Shown: positions 35,463 through 45,782, numbered from the stretch's first letter. The stretch: 64,000 bases of DNA from an uncultured Caulobacterales bacterium (GCA_938009235.1 CALLIK010000007.1:310001-374000); one strand, 5' to 3'. Notes: generated by a model from the letters alone, not told the origin. Made by a program: numbers and translations.

Positions 35463-36662
35463 ATGCGTAAGAGTAATTGGATTTCAGCTTTAGTATTATC
35501 TGGCGTTTTATTGACGGCTTGCCAAGAACCACAGCCTGCACCTGATTTCACGCAGCGCCTATCTACCGAATTTACGATTACGAAGATGGCTAAAAACCTT
35601 ATTGCGCCGTGGTCTGTCGCAGAACTTCCAAACGGTGATTATTTAATCACAGAAAAAGCGGGTAAATTAATCCAAGTGCCTCCACGCGGCGTTGACGGAG
35701 TTTTCCCTGAACGCATAAATATCAAAGGGCTTCCAGGAGATATTTTCTCTGGCGGGCAGGGCGGATTATTGGATGTGGTTCTTGCGCCTGACTACGGCGT
35801 CACAAATGAAATCTATCTCTCTTATTCTTACGGCACCGCAGACAGTAACGGGACCGCATTGATGCGGGCGACCTTAAATGGCGACACTCTGGAAAAGCTA
35901 ACAATCATATTTCGCGCGAGTCCTCCTAAAGCCGCGGCCTCACATTTTGGCGGGAAAATAGCGTTCTTGCCTGATGGTACATTGGTGCTGACATTGGGCG
36001 ATGGGTTTGCCTATCGTGAAGACGCCCAAAAACCTGACACGCATTTAGGCAAACTTGTGCGCCTGACCCATGATGGCGGCCTACCAACAGACAACCCTTT
36101 TATTGGGCAAGATATTGATGGCCGCGCATTCAAACCGCAAATTTATTCGATGGGGCATCGTAACGTTCAAGGCCTCGCCGTGGATTCTGAAACGGGTGAG
36201 CTGTGGGAACATGAACATGGACCACGCGGCGGGGATGAATTGAACCTCATTACGGCTGGCGCAAACTATGGCTGGCCGATTGCGACAACTGGACGTGATT
36301 ACCAAGGCGCGCGGATTTCGCCCTTTGAATCATATAAAGGCATGGTTGACCCCATCCATGATTGGGTTCCCTCCATCGCGCCCTCAGGCTTGGTGATTTA
36401 CCGGGGCGAGATGTTTCCAGACTGGAATGGGGACGCCTTAGTTGGCGGCCTCGCCAGTCGTGATTTGCGTCGCGTCGATTTGGAAAAAGGTGTGAGTGTC
36501 GGTGAAGACATTCTTCTGTCTGACCTGACAGCGCGCATTCGTGATGTCCGCCTCGCACGTGATGGCGCTATTTTGATATTGGTCGAGAATTACGATCAAG
36601 CGCGAAAAGATGCGACGACCGATATATCACGAGGTCAACTTTTGAAGCTAACGCCGAAGTAA
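35463..36662 (+). CDS. PQQ-dependent sugar dehydrogenase-like lipoprotein
   Basis: A 399-residue lipoprotein (lipobox LTAC) with the soluble aldose sugar dehydrogenase (GDH-B/YliI) six-blade propeller. Signatures are NLIAPWSVAELPNGDYLITEKAGK, in parts, GGQGGLLDVVLAPDY, SHFGGKIAFLPDGTLVLTLGD, in parts, and GHRNVQGLAVD with the catalytic His in the EHGPRGGDELN stretch. These enzymes oxidise sugars in the periplasm using PQQ. The ATG at 35463 was chosen because it begins the signal peptide and has GGAG upstream. Confidence 0.88.
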   Translation: MRKSNWISALVLSGVLLTACQEPQPAPDFTQRLSTEFTITKMAKNLIAPWSVAELPNGDYLITEKAGKLIQVPPRGVDGVFPERINIKGLPGDIFSGGQGGLLDVVLAPDYGVTNEIYLSYSYGTADSNGTALMRATLNGDTLEKLTIIFRASPPKAAASHFGGKIAFLPDGTLVLTLGDGFAYREDAQKPDTHLGKLVRLTHDGGLPTDNPFIGQDIDGRAFKPQIYSMGHRNVQGLAVDSETGELWEHEHGPRGGDELNLITAGANYGWPIATTGRDYQGARISPFESYKGMVDPIHDWVPSIAPSGLVIYRGEMFPDWNGDALVGGLASRDLRRVDLEKGVSVGEDILLSDLTARIRDVRLARDGAILILVENYDQARKDATTDISRGQLLKLTPK

Positions 36663-36737
36663 ATTTTCCTAACAGCTATGTGCTGTTTGTTGCACGTGCT
36701 GCTTAACGCCCTGCCAAGACTTTTACTCTATGGCCTG

Positions 36738-37358
36738 ATGACTGTGAAACGGGTGATTTTAAAATTCTTGGTAGTTGGTCTGTCCTCAGTGCTATTGTCG
36801 GCCTGTGGCTCGGCCCCGCGTATAGATACGCCTGCGCCCGGCTCTGAGCCTACCCCATCATCTGGCGGAATTGTGCTTCGAGATAGCGCGGCCTATTCGC
36901 AGAAAGACCCGCGTTGGAAATCTGACAGTTTGGGAAATACATCTGATACAATGGGTAGCGATGGATGCCTCGTGACATCAGCCTCAATGGCTCTGACCAA
37001 TCTCGGTTTTCAAACAAACCCCAAAGATTTGAACCAACGCCTGACAGAAACAAAAAGCTACACGAAAAATGGATGGCTGATTTGGGATGGTATCCGCCGC
37101 GTCACCGAAGGCCGCGCCGTTGCGACATTTTACGATAAAGTTGACGCGCCCACGATTGATGGATGTTTACGGTCTGGCGAATATCCGATGGTTCAATTCT
37201 ACCTCCCTAGCGGGCGATCCCATTGGGCGATGATTGTAAAACATGACGCGCGTGGTTATCATATGCGTGACCCGCTGCGGACGAGTAAGAAGCCACTGAT
37301 TTTTCCAGCGGGTATAAAGGGCTTTAGGGCGGTGCGTTGTATAGGGTTAGCAGAGTAA
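36738..37358 (+). CDS. C39-like papain-fold lipoprotein
   Basis: A 206-residue lipoprotein (lipobox LSAC) with a C39-like peptidase fold. YSQKDPRWKSDSLG begins the domain, the nucleophile Cys is in GSDGCLVTSASMAL, the His is in RSHWAMIVKHD and the Asp is in MRDPLR. Many C39-like proteins cleave or bind peptides. The fold and all three catalytic residues are kept, so it may be an active periplasmic peptidase. Two small membrane proteins are encoded directly downstream, the first three bases away. The ATG at 36738 opens the signal peptide. Confidence 0.82.
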   Translation: MTVKRVILKFLVVGLSSVLLSACGSAPRIDTPAPGSEPTPSSGGIVLRDSAAYSQKDPRWKSDSLGNTSDTMGSDGCLVTSASMALTNLGFQTNPKDLNQRLTETKSYTKNGWLIWDGIRRVTEGRAVATFYDKVDAPTIDGCLRSGEYPMVQFYLPSGRSHWAMIVKHDARGYHMRDPLRTSKKPLIFPAGIKGFRAVRCIGLAE

Positions 37359-37361
37359 ATT

Positions 37362-37658
37362 ATGGTGGACCATTTTCTAATCAAACATATTCTTATTATG
37401 TTGATCCCCTGCATCATCGTTGTCTTCTTTAATAGAAGGCCAGTGTTGACCTTTACTTTAGCTGTGGTTTTTCTTTACCTAACTCTGGCGGGACCTGAGA
37501 TTAAGAAGACAATTGAGATAATGTCAGCCTATGGGACGACCAACCCAGGTTTAATGTTAAGCCGAGTGTCAAAAGTTTTTGTGAAATCAGCACATGATCT
37601 ACCCGTCTACCTTTTGGTATTGGCGGTTATCCAATGGGTTACGCGACGGCGAGATTAG
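37362..37658 (+). CDS. small membrane protein, tandem paralogue 1
   Basis: A 98-residue protein with two to three membrane helices. It aligns over its length with the next gene: RRPVLTFTLAVVFLYLTLAG against RRPIWAFGIASILLYLIIAA, and IQWVTRRRD against IQWIARRKY. It starts three bases after the C39-like lipoprotein gene, so it is probably co-transcribed. No family is recognised. Confidence 0.65.
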   Translation: MVDHFLIKHILIMLIPCIIVVFFNRRPVLTFTLAVVFLYLTLAGPEIKKTIEIMSAYGTTNPGLMLSRVSKVFVKSAHDLPVYLLVLAVIQWVTRRRD

Positions 37659-37701
37659 TTAAAGATGAGTGAGAGACATTTTGGGTGAATGGAGAGCATA
37701 G

Positions 37702-38079
37702 ATGATGACTTTTGTATACTTTATGATTGGCCTCTTCGTTATCTTTTTTATTCCGAGCTTAATCGTGATTATTTGGAAACGGCGACCGATTTGGGCCTTT
37801 GGTATCGCCTCTATTCTTCTTTACCTTATAATTGCGGCACCTGGCATAATCAAAACATTCCAAGCTATGGCTATATATGGAGTGGGCGATCCTGAATTAA
37901 TGGCAGGTGAAATTTCAGAGGCTTTAGTGCGGGCTTTACTCGTTCTCCCGGTCTTACTCTTAATCCTTGCACTCATTCAATGGATTGCGCGGCGTAAATA
38001 TAAACGCAAGAAGGCCTTATCTTTAGAAACAACGAAAAAACCTTTGAATAAAAGACACAAAAAAGCGCCAGACACCTAA
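37702..38079 (+). CDS. small membrane protein, tandem paralogue 2
   Basis: A 125-residue paralogue of the preceding gene with the same hydrophobic layout and a strongly basic C-terminal extension (KYKRKKALSLETTKK). GGAGAG precedes the ATG. The pair probably arose by tandem duplication. An unknown role in the envelope, perhaps with the C39-like lipoprotein, is inferred from position only. Confidence 0.65.
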   Translation: MMTFVYFMIGLFVIFFIPSLIVIIWKRRPIWAFGIASILLYLIIAAPGIIKTFQAMAIYGVGDPELMAGEISEALVRALLVLPVLLLILALIQWIARRKYKRKKALSLETTKKPLNKRHKKAPDT

Positions 38080-38115
38080 TGGCGCTGGCGCTTCGTCATT
38101 CAGTGTAAGGCTAGA

Positions 38116-38412
38116 CTAGCCTTTGCTTGGCATAACTTTACCAAGAATGGCGGTCAGGATTGTACCGCCTACGCCGCCAGACACTGCCCCGCCGAGGAGG
38201 CTCATTGGGTTAAGTGATGCGCCAGCTCATGGGTCAGCAAACATACCTCCTAAGCCTGGAATCATTGGCGCAAGTGCTGCCAATCCAGTGCCGCCAACGA
38301 TACCTGTTAGTACGCGTCCCATTGTACCCATATTTGAGTTCAACAATTTACCAGCAACAAGTCCGCCGCCGCCGCCGCTGACGAGTCCTAAAATCAAACT
38401 AATTGGATCCAT
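38116..38412 (-). pseudogene. Gly-rich hydrophobic small protein with an in-frame TGA
   Basis: One continuous leftward frame of 99 codons is split by a TGA at 38227-38229. The first 61 codons read MDPISLILGLVSGGGGGLVA and onward to GLGGMFADP. The frame then continues AGASLNPMSLLGGAVSGG to KVMPSKG and a TAG. Both halves share Gly-rich amphipathic character (GGTGLAALAPMIPG, SGGVGGTILTAILG), as expected for one protein. AAGGGGA lies six bases before the ATG. A nonsense mutation is the simplest reading; read-through cannot be excluded. The second half has no ribosome site of its own. Confidence 0.6.
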
Positions 38413-38433
38413 GATATTCCCCTTAAATTATAT

Positions 38434-38451
38434 CCCACAATTACCTGTGGG
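38434..38451. promoter_or_regulatory. small inverted repeat between the Gly-rich gene and comM
   Basis: CCCACA and TGTGGG pair around six bases. It lies 22 bases upstream of the Gly-rich gene start. It may be an operator; the rest of the 205-base gap shows nothing clear. Confidence 0.3.
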
Positions 38452-38617
38452 TAATGAAAGGTGGCGTTTTGTTGCAGGTGAGCAAGTAAATAAGCATATT
38501 TTTCACCTTAAACGGGTGATGGCTTAGGTTACGCAACTAAAGTTCTTGCTTTGTTCGTTTAATTCTGTTTGCATCATGTAAGACATTTCTCTGTAATATT
38601 TTTGCTGTTGAGGACTT

Positions 38618-40183
38618 ATGGTCGCTCGTATTACCACTGTTGCCTTCCAAGGTACGGATGCTCTCCGCGTGGATGTTCAGGTCCAAGTCGTCTCTGGCGG
38701 CAAGCAAATATTCAATATCGTAGGCTTGGCTGATAAGTCTGTTTCAGAAGCGAGAGATCGCGTGCGCGCCGCATTTGTATCACTTGGATTACACCTGCCG
38801 GGTAAACGCATCACGATTAACTTAGCGCCAGCTGACTTACCCAAAGAGGGTGCTCATTATGACTTACCTATTGCGATTGGTTTACTCGCCGCGATTGGCG
38901 CTATTCCTGCAGATGCGGTTGAGGGCTTTGCGGCCATTGGTGAGTTATCACTGGATGGAACAATTTGCGCTGTCCCCGGCGCGCTACCTGCGGCCGTTAT
39001 GGCGAGCAGTCATGACCTCGGTTTGATTTGTCCCGAAGCAAATGGGTCAGAAGCGGCATGGGCGGGCAGTCTCGAAATTCTAGCGCCACAAACTTTGGTT
39101 CAGCTGATAAATCATTTCAAAGGAACACAAGTTCTGGCACCGCCCAAAGCAGGGCAGATGCGAGAGGTGAAAAGTTCGCTCGATATGCGGGATGTACGTG
39201 GACAAGAAACGGCCAAGCGAGCCTTAGAGGTGGCGGCCGCGGGTGGACATAACCTTCTCATGGTTGGTCCTCCGGGATCAGGTAAATCTATGTTGGCGGA
39301 ACGTCTGCCGGGTTTGCTACCGCCGCTCGAAGCGAGTGAGTTGCTTGATGTGTCGATGGTCCATTCCGTTGCAGGATTACTAAGTAAGGGTGAGTTGTCA
39401 CGCGCACGGCCTTTTCGCTCTCCGCACCATTCTGCCTCTATGGCGGCGATGGTCGGCGGCGGGTCAAAAGCGAAACCGGGCGAAGCATCATTGGCCCATC
39501 GCGGCGTTTTGTTTTTGGACGAGTTACCCGAGTTCACGCCACAAGTTTTAGACAGTCTTCGGCAGCCACTGGAAACGGGAGAAATCTCGGTGGCACGCGC
39601 GAATGCGCATGTGTCTTACCCCGCTCGGTTTCAATTGATCGCAGCCATGAACCCATGCCGTTGCGGGACAGGCGGAGCGGACGGAATTGCTTGTCGACGC
39701 GGCGCGCGGTGTGCGGCGGATTATCAGGCGCGAGTCTCTGGACCATTTATGGACCGCATTGATATTCAGATTGATGTACCAGCGGTTACACCTGCTGACC
39801 TTGCGTTGCCGCCATCCGCAGAAGGTACGGCTGAGATTGCTGCGCGGATAGCTGTGGCACGGGCGTGGCAAATGGATCGTAATGACGGCGTAGTGAATGC
39901 GGCTTTGGTACAATCGGAGCTAGAGCGCGTGTCTGAACCTGATGCAGATGGGCGCAAATTATTGATCCAAGCGGCCGAAACACTCGGTTTGACGGCGCGT
40001 GGCTATCACCGTGTGTTGCGCGTGGCCCGAACTTTAGCTGATTTATCAGGCTCAGAAGGTGTTCATCGCCTTCATATCGCCGAAGCACTCTCTCATAGGC
40101 GGGCCAGAAAAGGCCTTATTGCGGGGCAATCACCTGTGAGCAGAGCCTCTAAAAGACCGAGAAATCCATTTTATTCACAGTAA
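38618..40183 (+). CDS. comM: ComM/YifB family AAA+ ATPase
   Basis: A 521-residue protein with an N-terminal Lon-type protease-like domain (VGLADKSVSEARDRVRAA) and a Mg-chelatase-like AAA+ core: Walker A GPPGSGKSMLAERLPGLLPP at about 218, RPFRSPHHSASMAAMVGGG and Walker B GVLFLDELPEF. A zinc-like cluster NPCRCGTGG...C...C follows. ComM is a helicase that drives branch migration during natural transformation. The gene stands alone in this genome, with an upstream AT-rich promoter region. Confidence 0.92.
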   Translation: MVARITTVAFQGTDALRVDVQVQVVSGGKQIFNIVGLADKSVSEARDRVRAAFVSLGLHLPGKRITINLAPADLPKEGAHYDLPIAIGLLAAIGAIPADAVEGFAAIGELSLDGTICAVPGALPAAVMASSHDLGLICPEANGSEAAWAGSLEILAPQTLVQLINHFKGTQVLAPPKAGQMREVKSSLDMRDVRGQETAKRALEVAAAGGHNLLMVGPPGSGKSMLAERLPGLLPPLEASELLDVSMVHSVAGLLSKGELSRARPFRSPHHSASMAAMVGGGSKAKPGEASLAHRGVLFLDELPEFTPQVLDSLRQPLETGEISVARANAHVSYPARFQLIAAMNPCRCGTGGADGIACRRGARCAADYQARVSGPFMDRIDIQIDVPAVTPADLALPPSAEGTAEIAARIAVARAWQMDRNDGVVNAALVQSELERVSEPDADGRKLLIQAAETLGLTARGYHRVLRVARTLADLSGSEGVHRLHIAEALSHRRARKGLIAGQSPVSRASKRPRNPFYSQ

Positions 40184-40365
40184 TTGGCTTAAAAACAACT
40201 TTAAGGTTAACTAAATCTCACTAAATACGCATAGAAATGCCAATTTAACGATCTTGGTAACCGTTTTTTCAGATTGAGCGGTTTAACAAGGTTGAACATC
40301 TTAACCATACTGAGCTGCGAAACCGTTGTAACGGGTGTGGAGACAGGAAAATCGGGGATACAACT
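40184..40365. other. intergenic region upstream of the PAS-REC gene
   Basis: The 182 bases are rich in TTAA and TTAAC words (for example 40189, 40201, 40207, 40283 and 40301), but none forms a TTAA-N7-TTAA pair; 40189 pairs with 40201 at N8. I see no open frame or hairpin worth naming. Confidence 0.4.
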
Positions 40366-41658
40366 ATGTCACCAGACGATATTTTTGCCGCACAATTCTG
40401 GCCTTGGCCTGATCCGGCCATAAAAAGAGACGCCCAAGGGCGTGTTCTATTCGTAAACGCTGCTTTTCTAGCGCTCTACGGTGGGAGCGTCGAAGATTGG
40501 CGCGGCAATGCTGTTGGAGGCTGGACCGCGCCTCAAGCTGGCGGCGCACCCTTCAGGTTTGAGACACGCATGCCGTCCGTGGATGGTTCAGAGCAAGTCT
40601 ATGACTGGATGGAGCAAATACTAGCGGACGGAAATGCTTTCGCATTGGCACGTAATGTTACTGTCTTTACGCAGGCCCCTGATCCGAAACCTTCTGAGAG
40701 CATTGTACCTCAAACACAATTTCAGGCGCAATCTCAGGTGCCTCAAGCGGCGGCCACTGCAGCGCCACAAGGTGCTCCTGTCTTGGAAAACCAGATGGAT
40801 TTACAGGCGAGCCAAGTTCCAGAAATGGCGCCTACGATTGAAGCGGAAGCTCCAATGGCTGCACCAGCAATTGAAGCTCCAATGGCTGCACCAGAAATTG
40901 AAGCTCCAGTATTTGCTGCCGAACCTATGTTCCCTGCAGCGCCCGTTGCTGAAATCGCGGCTCCTGTCGCTGAAATGCTGGCACCTGAAATTCCAGAGAT
41001 TAGCATTCAGTCAAATGAGACTTATGCCCTGACTGAAGCGGCTCCAGCACTCCCTCCTATTGAAGAGCCTGTGCGTGATTTTGAACGACGGGCTTTGCCT
41101 ATTGAAGATGAATCTGCTGTTTTAGGTAATAATTGGCGCGATGCCGTGATTGCTAAGGCTGTTGGCGCATCTAGTGTTGCTGAAAATGTTAATGCTAATG
41201 CTAATGCTCAACCTACTAATGAAGCAGATAGTCAAGCCGAGCCGTCATCAGACGGTAGTACAATTCGTATTTTGCTTGCTGAAGATAATGCAATCAATGC
41301 GTTGCTAACACGCACGCTTCTTGAGGCAGATGGCCATACGGTTGATACTGTCGAAGACGGTCAGCTCGCTGTAGAAGCGATGAAAACATCGACATATGAT
41401 TTGATATTCATGGATATGCGCATGCCAAACATGGATGGCTTGGAAGCGACACGTAAAATTCGGACCCTTCCTAATGTAGGTAAAAACCTTCCAATTATTG
41501 CTCTTACGGCGAACGCTTTTGATGATGATCGTAATGCCTGCTTTGATTCAGGCATGAATGATTTCATGACGAAACCTGTTAGCGCAGAAGAATTATCTGA
41601 AAAAGTACGAGACTGGACAAGTCCAGAAGCAAAAGCACGAATTGCTAACGCTGCCTAA
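40366..41658 (+). CDS. PAS-like domain plus response-regulator receiver protein
   Basis: A 430-residue signalling protein. The first 105 residues resemble a PAS sensor (RDAQGRVLFVNAAFLALYGG and DGSEQVYDWME). A linker of about 180 residues is Ala/Pro/Glu-rich and includes near-exact nine-residue repeats (IEAPMAAPE-like). A receiver domain begins IRILLAEDNAINALLTRTLLE at about 299 with phospho-acceptor Asp350 (FMDMRMPN) and the conserved Lys in DFMTKPVSAEEL. Histidine-kinase DHp and ATPase domains are absent, so a separate kinase must phosphorylate it. A perfect terminator follows. Confidence 0.83.
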   Translation: MSPDDIFAAQFWPWPDPAIKRDAQGRVLFVNAAFLALYGGSVEDWRGNAVGGWTAPQAGGAPFRFETRMPSVDGSEQVYDWMEQILADGNAFALARNVTVFTQAPDPKPSESIVPQTQFQAQSQVPQAAATAAPQGAPVLENQMDLQASQVPEMAPTIEAEAPMAAPAIEAPMAAPEIEAPVFAAEPMFPAAPVAEIAAPVAEMLAPEIPEISIQSNETYALTEAAPALPPIEEPVRDFERRALPIEDESAVLGNNWRDAVIAKAVGASSVAENVNANANAQPTNEADSQAEPSSDGSTIRILLAEDNAINALLTRTLLEADGHTVDTVEDGQLAVEAMKTSTYDLIFMDMRMPNMDGLEATRKIRTLPNVGKNLPIIALTANAFDDDRNACFDSGMNDFMTKPVSAEELSEKVRDWTSPEAKARIANAA

Positions 41659-41689
41659 GCGACTGCAAATCTACTGAGAAATCCTAATG

Positions 41690-41712
41690 GGGCCGCAATG
41701 CGGCCCTTTTTT
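41690..41712 (+). terminator. intrinsic terminator after the PAS-REC gene
   Basis: GGGCCGC and GCGGCCC pair perfectly around AAT and are followed directly by six T, a textbook Rho-independent terminator 31 bases after the stop codon. Confidence 0.92.
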
Positions 41713-41741
41713 ATGCGCGCAGAGTGGTCTAACGCATACGG

Positions 41742-43076
41742 ATGGGACAAATCAGACACACGAAGATGAATAATAGCTGGGGCGACGCACTGCGTAGTTA
41801 TGCTCAACCTAAAATGCTCGCAATGCTAGCGTTGGGGTTTGGCTCTGGGCTTCCATTTATGATGTTCATATCAAAGTTGTCACGATGGCTTTCTGAGGTC
41901 GGGATTGAAAAGTCGACCATTGGATTCTTTTATTGGATTGGTCTCGCTTACGCTTTGAAATTTGCATGGTCACCCGTCGTTGATCGCGCGCGACTTCCTA
42001 TACTCACAAAGTTACTCGGCCAAAGGCGGTCTTGGATGCTCATCGCTGTCATCGGGACTATACTTGGTATGGTCGTGATTTCAGGCGCGAACCCTTCGCC
42101 TGATATTGCAGGGTCTCTTACGCCAATAATTTTTGGGTGTTTTATCCTAACCTATTCTGGGGCTACTTTGGATGTTGCCGTGGATGCTTGGCGAATAGAG
42201 AGTGGTACGAATGAAGAGCAGGCAACTTTCGCTGCTGTATATCAACTAGGCTATAGGTTTGCGATCATGGCGGCAGGTTATTCACTTATCCTCGCCGATT
42301 GGGTTAGCTGGCAAGCAACATATCTTGCAACCGCCGCATTGATGGGCGTTGTAGCCGTTATCATATTTTTTGTAAAAGAACCTGAAGCGGCTGACCGCAG
42401 ACCCGCAATTGGCTTAAAGGATTCTTTGCAAGCCAACGTAATTGAGCCTTTTTGGGACCTCTTCAGACGCTTAGGTAAATGGATGATACCAGTCTTTGGT
42501 CTTATTATTATTTACCGCCTATCAGACTTTACAATGGGGGTTATGACGCAACCCCTTTATCATGAACTTGGATATTCAAAGACTCAAGTGGGGTTAGTTC
42601 AAGGTACATTTGGGCCGTGGCCAATGATTGCGGGCTCAATCATTGGCGGATTAGTCGTGGTTAGATACGGGTTGATGCGGGCTCTGTTTTTGGGTGCTAT
42701 CCTTATGCTTGTCACGAATGGAGCCTTTGCTTGGCTCGCGTTGCAATCAGGCGCGGAAACGTGGAAGTTACTTGTGACAATCTTTTTTGACAATCTAGCT
42801 GTAGGCATAGTTGGGACTGGGTTTATTGCCTATATGTCATCGCTTGCAAGTCGTGAATATGCTGCAACACAATACGCATTGATGACGTCTGCTTGGGCGT
42901 TGTTTAATAAAATAGCGGCTGGATTTTCTGGCATTCTTTATGATGCAGTTGGCAGCTTCCAGTTCTTTCTGATTACAGCCTTGTTTGGCGTTCCTGCTAT
43001 CTTTCTTTTACTCTATATTTGGCGGTACGGCTCTCCCATTGCACGCGGCATAGATATGTCAGATTCAAACAAATGA
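41742..43076 (+). CDS. ampG: AmpG-like MFS transporter
   Basis: A 444-residue twelve-helix major facilitator protein. The start [20 protein letters not shown] and [20 protein letters not shown] match the AmpG muropeptide permease, which imports anhydromuropeptides for peptidoglycan recycling. An in-frame ATG at 41766 ([12 protein letters not shown]) is an equally good start. The stop codon overlaps the mutS ATG (ATGA). Exact substrate is inferred from family. Confidence 0.85.
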   Translation: MGQIRHTKMNNSWGDALRSYAQPKMLAMLALGFGSGLPFMMFISKLSRWLSEVGIEKSTIGFFYWIGLAYALKFAWSPVVDRARLPILTKLLGQRRSWMLIAVIGTILGMVVISGANPSPDIAGSLTPIIFGCFILTYSGATLDVAVDAWRIESGTNEEQATFAAVYQLGYRFAIMAAGYSLILADWVSWQATYLATAALMGVVAVIIFFVKEPEAADRRPAIGLKDSLQANVIEPFWDLFRRLGKWMIPVFGLIIIYRLSDFTMGVMTQPLYHELGYSKTQVGLVQGTFGPWPMIAGSIIGGLVVVRYGLMRALFLGAILMLVTNGAFAWLALQSGAETWKLLVTIFFDNLAVGIVGTGFIAYMSSLASREYAATQYALMTSAWALFNKIAAGFSGILYDAVGSFQFFLITALFGVPAIFLLLYIWRYGSPIARGIDMSDSNK

Positions 43077-45781
43077 GCGCGCCCATAAATTCCAAAACGG
43101 ACAAACCCGAAACAGCGCATAAACTGACACCAATGATGGCGCAGTTCTTGGCCATCAAAGAAGGCGTCGGGCCAGAAGCCGTGTTGTTTTATCGCATGGG
43201 GGATTTCTACGAGTTATTTTTTGACGATGCTGTTCGCGCGGCGGCGGCATTAGATATTGCGCTAACGAAACGCGGCAAACATCTCGGCGAACCTATCCCG
43301 ATGTGCGGCGTGCCTGTCCATGCGTCTGAGGTTTATCTTCAACGCTTGATCAAAAAAGGTTTCCGCGTCGCCGTTTGCGAACAAACCGAAAGTCCTACCG
43401 AAGCCAAAAAGCGTGGCTCTAAATCCGTTGTGCGCCGCGAAGTCGTGCGTCTCGTCACGCCAGGGACATTGACGGAAGACTCGCTCTTGGATGCCCGCGG
43501 TTCAAACCTCATCGCCGCCATCACGCGCATACCGTCGGGTGATTATGGTTTGGCGTGGGCAGATATTTCGGAGGGTCTGTTTAGAACTGCCTCTGCGCCG
43601 TCCAAAGATATACCTGCGCAAATAGCGTCCCTCAGTCCGCGTGAACTCGTGCTCCCCGAAGCCCTATATTATGATCCTGATTTTATGGCGACACTGTCGC
43701 TGGATGGGATTGCGCTCACCCCGCAACCTGAAATGAAATTCGATACACGCGCGGGCGAACGCCGTTTGTCAGAACGGTTCAAAGTTGATGGCCTCGACGG
43801 GTTAGGTGATTTCTCAAAAGCTGAGATTTCTGCAGCGGGCGCATTGCTCGGATATTTAGAACTCACCCAAGCGGGTGCACCTGTGCAGTTGTCTGCGCCT
43901 AAAGCCTCAAAAACGAGCGGCTACCTCGCGATTGATCCTGCAACGCGCGCGAGCCTCGAAATTGACCGCACGCAAAAAGGCGCACGCGCAGGCTCGCTAT
44001 TATCTGTCATTGACAGAACCGTCACAGGTCCGGGCGCGCGGGAATTATCAGCGCGCCTGAACCGACCCCTATTAGATATCGCAGAAATAAACGCACGATT
44101 AGACGCGGTAGAGTTTTTCCACCGCCATGATGATTTACGTCAAGCGTTGCGGGGACATTTGCGCGGCGCAGGTGATATGGCGAGAGCAGCCTCTCGTTTA
44201 GCGTTGGGCCGCGGCGGACCGCGTGATTTGAAAACCTTGTCCGATACATTACGATTGGGCGAAACTATCAATTCCCACTTTGCGCAAAACCCAGATATTC
44301 AAACGCCTACAAATGTAGAGCGCGCATTAAGCGGCATTAGCCTTGCGGCGACGCCAGAGATTGCCAAACTCGCGCATGATTTAACCAAGGCTCTTTTACC
44401 TGATGTGCCAATGATGGCGCGCGATGGCGGGTTCGTGGCGCTGGGGTGGACGGCAGAAATAGATAAACTCAAAGCATTGCGGGATGACTCGCGGCGCTTG
44501 ATTGCAAGTCTACAGGCGGGATACGCAAAGCTCGCAGAAATACAAACGCTCAAGATTAAACATAATAATGTGTTGGGTTACTTCATCGAAGTGACGCCTA
44601 AATATGCGGATACGATGTTGTCGAAAGGCCCCGAGAGTCCTTTCATTCACAAACAAACCTTGGTCTCAGCCGTGCGCTTTACAACGGTAGAGCTAGCGGA
44701 TTTGGACAGCCAAATTTCGAGCGCCGCAGAGCGTGTCACCGCGCTGGAACTAGATGTGTTTAATGGATTCGTTGAACGCGTAATGGCGCATGTCGAAACG
44801 ATACGCGGCATGGCGGCGCATTTGGCACAGTTAGATGTGCAAGCGGGTTGGGCGATATGGGCAGAAGAAAATAAAGCCGTACGACCCGATGTGAGTGATG
44901 GACCTGATCTTGTTATCACGGGCGGGCGTCATCCAGTCGTTGAAGACGCTTTGCGCAAATCGGGCGCACCTGCCTTTACGGCAAATGATTGCGCGTTGTC
45001 GTCGGATGCAAAATCAGCATCGCGTTTGACTCTGATTACGGGTCCAAACATGGCGGGTAAATCGACCTATTTGAGACAGAATGCGCTGATGTTTATATTG
45101 GCGCAAGCGGGCGGTTTTGTCCCTGCGGCCTCTGCCAAAATTGGCGTGGCGGATCGTTTGTTCTCTCGGGTGGGCGCATCTGATGATCTCTCCAAAGGCC
45201 GCTCGACCTTTATGACAGAGATGATTGAAACCGCAGCTATCCTGAATCAATCAACAGAGCGCAGCTTTGTTATCTTGGATGAAATTGGCCGAGGCACGTC
45301 AACGTTTGATGGGCTGTCGATTGCCTGGGCGAGTGTTGAGCATTTACTGAGCGTGAATAAATCTCGCGCATTATTCGCGACGCATTACCATGAGTTGACC
45401 GAATTGATTGATAGTCTCGACGGGGCAGACAATGCGAGTTTACGGGCAAAGGAATGGGATGGTGATCTCGTCTTTTTACATGATGTGCGTCCTGGCGCAG
45501 CGGACCGTTCTTACGGCGTCCAAGTCGCGAAGCTCGCGGGATTACCGCCTGCAGCTGTGGAGCGTGCGTGCGCTGTCTTGGAAAAACTAGAATCCGAGTC
45601 TGAAAATACAGCATCAGCCCCTGTTGGCTTGCCTTTATTTACAGCGGCAGTGTCCGCACCGCCTGAACCGAGTGAGCTGGACCTTGCGCTGGCACGTCTT
45701 GATGTAGATGCCTTGTCCCCAAGGCAGGCACTAGATTTGCTTTATGATCTAAAGATCAAAGCCCAAGGTAAAGCAGGATAA
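43073..45781 (+). CDS. mutS: DNA mismatch repair protein MutS
   Basis: A 902-residue mismatch-recognition ATPase. The N-terminal mismatch-wedge motif [14 protein letters not shown] holds the Phe and Glu that contact the mispair. The ATPase domain has Walker [17 protein letters not shown] at about 656 and the composite site [20 protein letters not shown]. The ATG at 43073 overlaps the ampG stop; an earlier in-frame start would lie deep in ampG. glnD follows after one base. Length is near 850-900 for the family. Confidence 0.96.
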   Translation: MSAPINSKTDKPETAHKLTPMMAQFLAIKEGVGPEAVLFYRMGDFYELFFDDAVRAAAALDIALTKRGKHLGEPIPMCGVPVHASEVYLQRLIKKGFRVAVCEQTESPTEAKKRGSKSVVRREVVRLVTPGTLTEDSLLDARGSNLIAAITRIPSGDYGLAWADISEGLFRTASAPSKDIPAQIASLSPRELVLPEALYYDPDFMATLSLDGIALTPQPEMKFDTRAGERRLSERFKVDGLDGLGDFSKAEISAAGALLGYLELTQAGAPVQLSAPKASKTSGYLAIDPATRASLEIDRTQKGARAGSLLSVIDRTVTGPGARELSARLNRPLLDIAEINARLDAVEFFHRHDDLRQALRGHLRGAGDMARAASRLALGRGGPRDLKTLSDTLRLGETINSHFAQNPDIQTPTNVERALSGISLAATPEIAKLAHDLTKALLPDVPMMARDGGFVALGWTAEIDKLKALRDDSRRLIASLQAGYAKLAEIQTLKIKHNNVLGYFIEVTPKYADTMLSKGPESPFIHKQTLVSAVRFTTVELADLDSQISSAAERVTALELDVFNGFVERVMAHVETIRGMAAHLAQLDVQAGWAIWAEENKAVRPDVSDGPDLVITGGRHPVVEDALRKSGAPAFTANDCALSSDAKSASRLTLITGPNMAGKSTYLRQNALMFILAQAGGFVPAASAKIGVADRLFSRVGASDDLSKGRSTFMTEMIETAAILNQSTERSFVILDEIGRGTSTFDGLSIAWASVEHLLSVNKSRALFATHYHELTELIDSLDGADNASLRAKEWDGDLVFLHDVRPGAADRSYGVQVAKLAGLPPAAVERACAVLEKLESESENTASAPVGLPLFTAAVSAPPEPSELDLALARLDVDALSPRQALDLLYDLKIKAQGKAG

Positions 45782-45782
45782 T

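Noticed and set aside
38227-38229. Selenocysteine at the in-frame TGA
   Set aside because: No SECIS-like stem is visible just after the TGA, and no selenoprotein family fits.
38123-38527. 134-codon plus-strand frame over the Gly-rich gene
   Set aside because: Its Pro/Ala-rich product is the antisense of Gly codons; the minus-strand frame has a ribosome site and sensible protein.
39548-39913. Minus-strand 121-codon frame inside comM
   Set aside because: It lies wholly in a well-supported ATPase gene and has no homologous features.
40189-40304. CtrA sites upstream of the PAS-REC gene
   Set aside because: Several TTAA words occur, but none has the required seven-base spacing; the nearest pair is spaced by eight.
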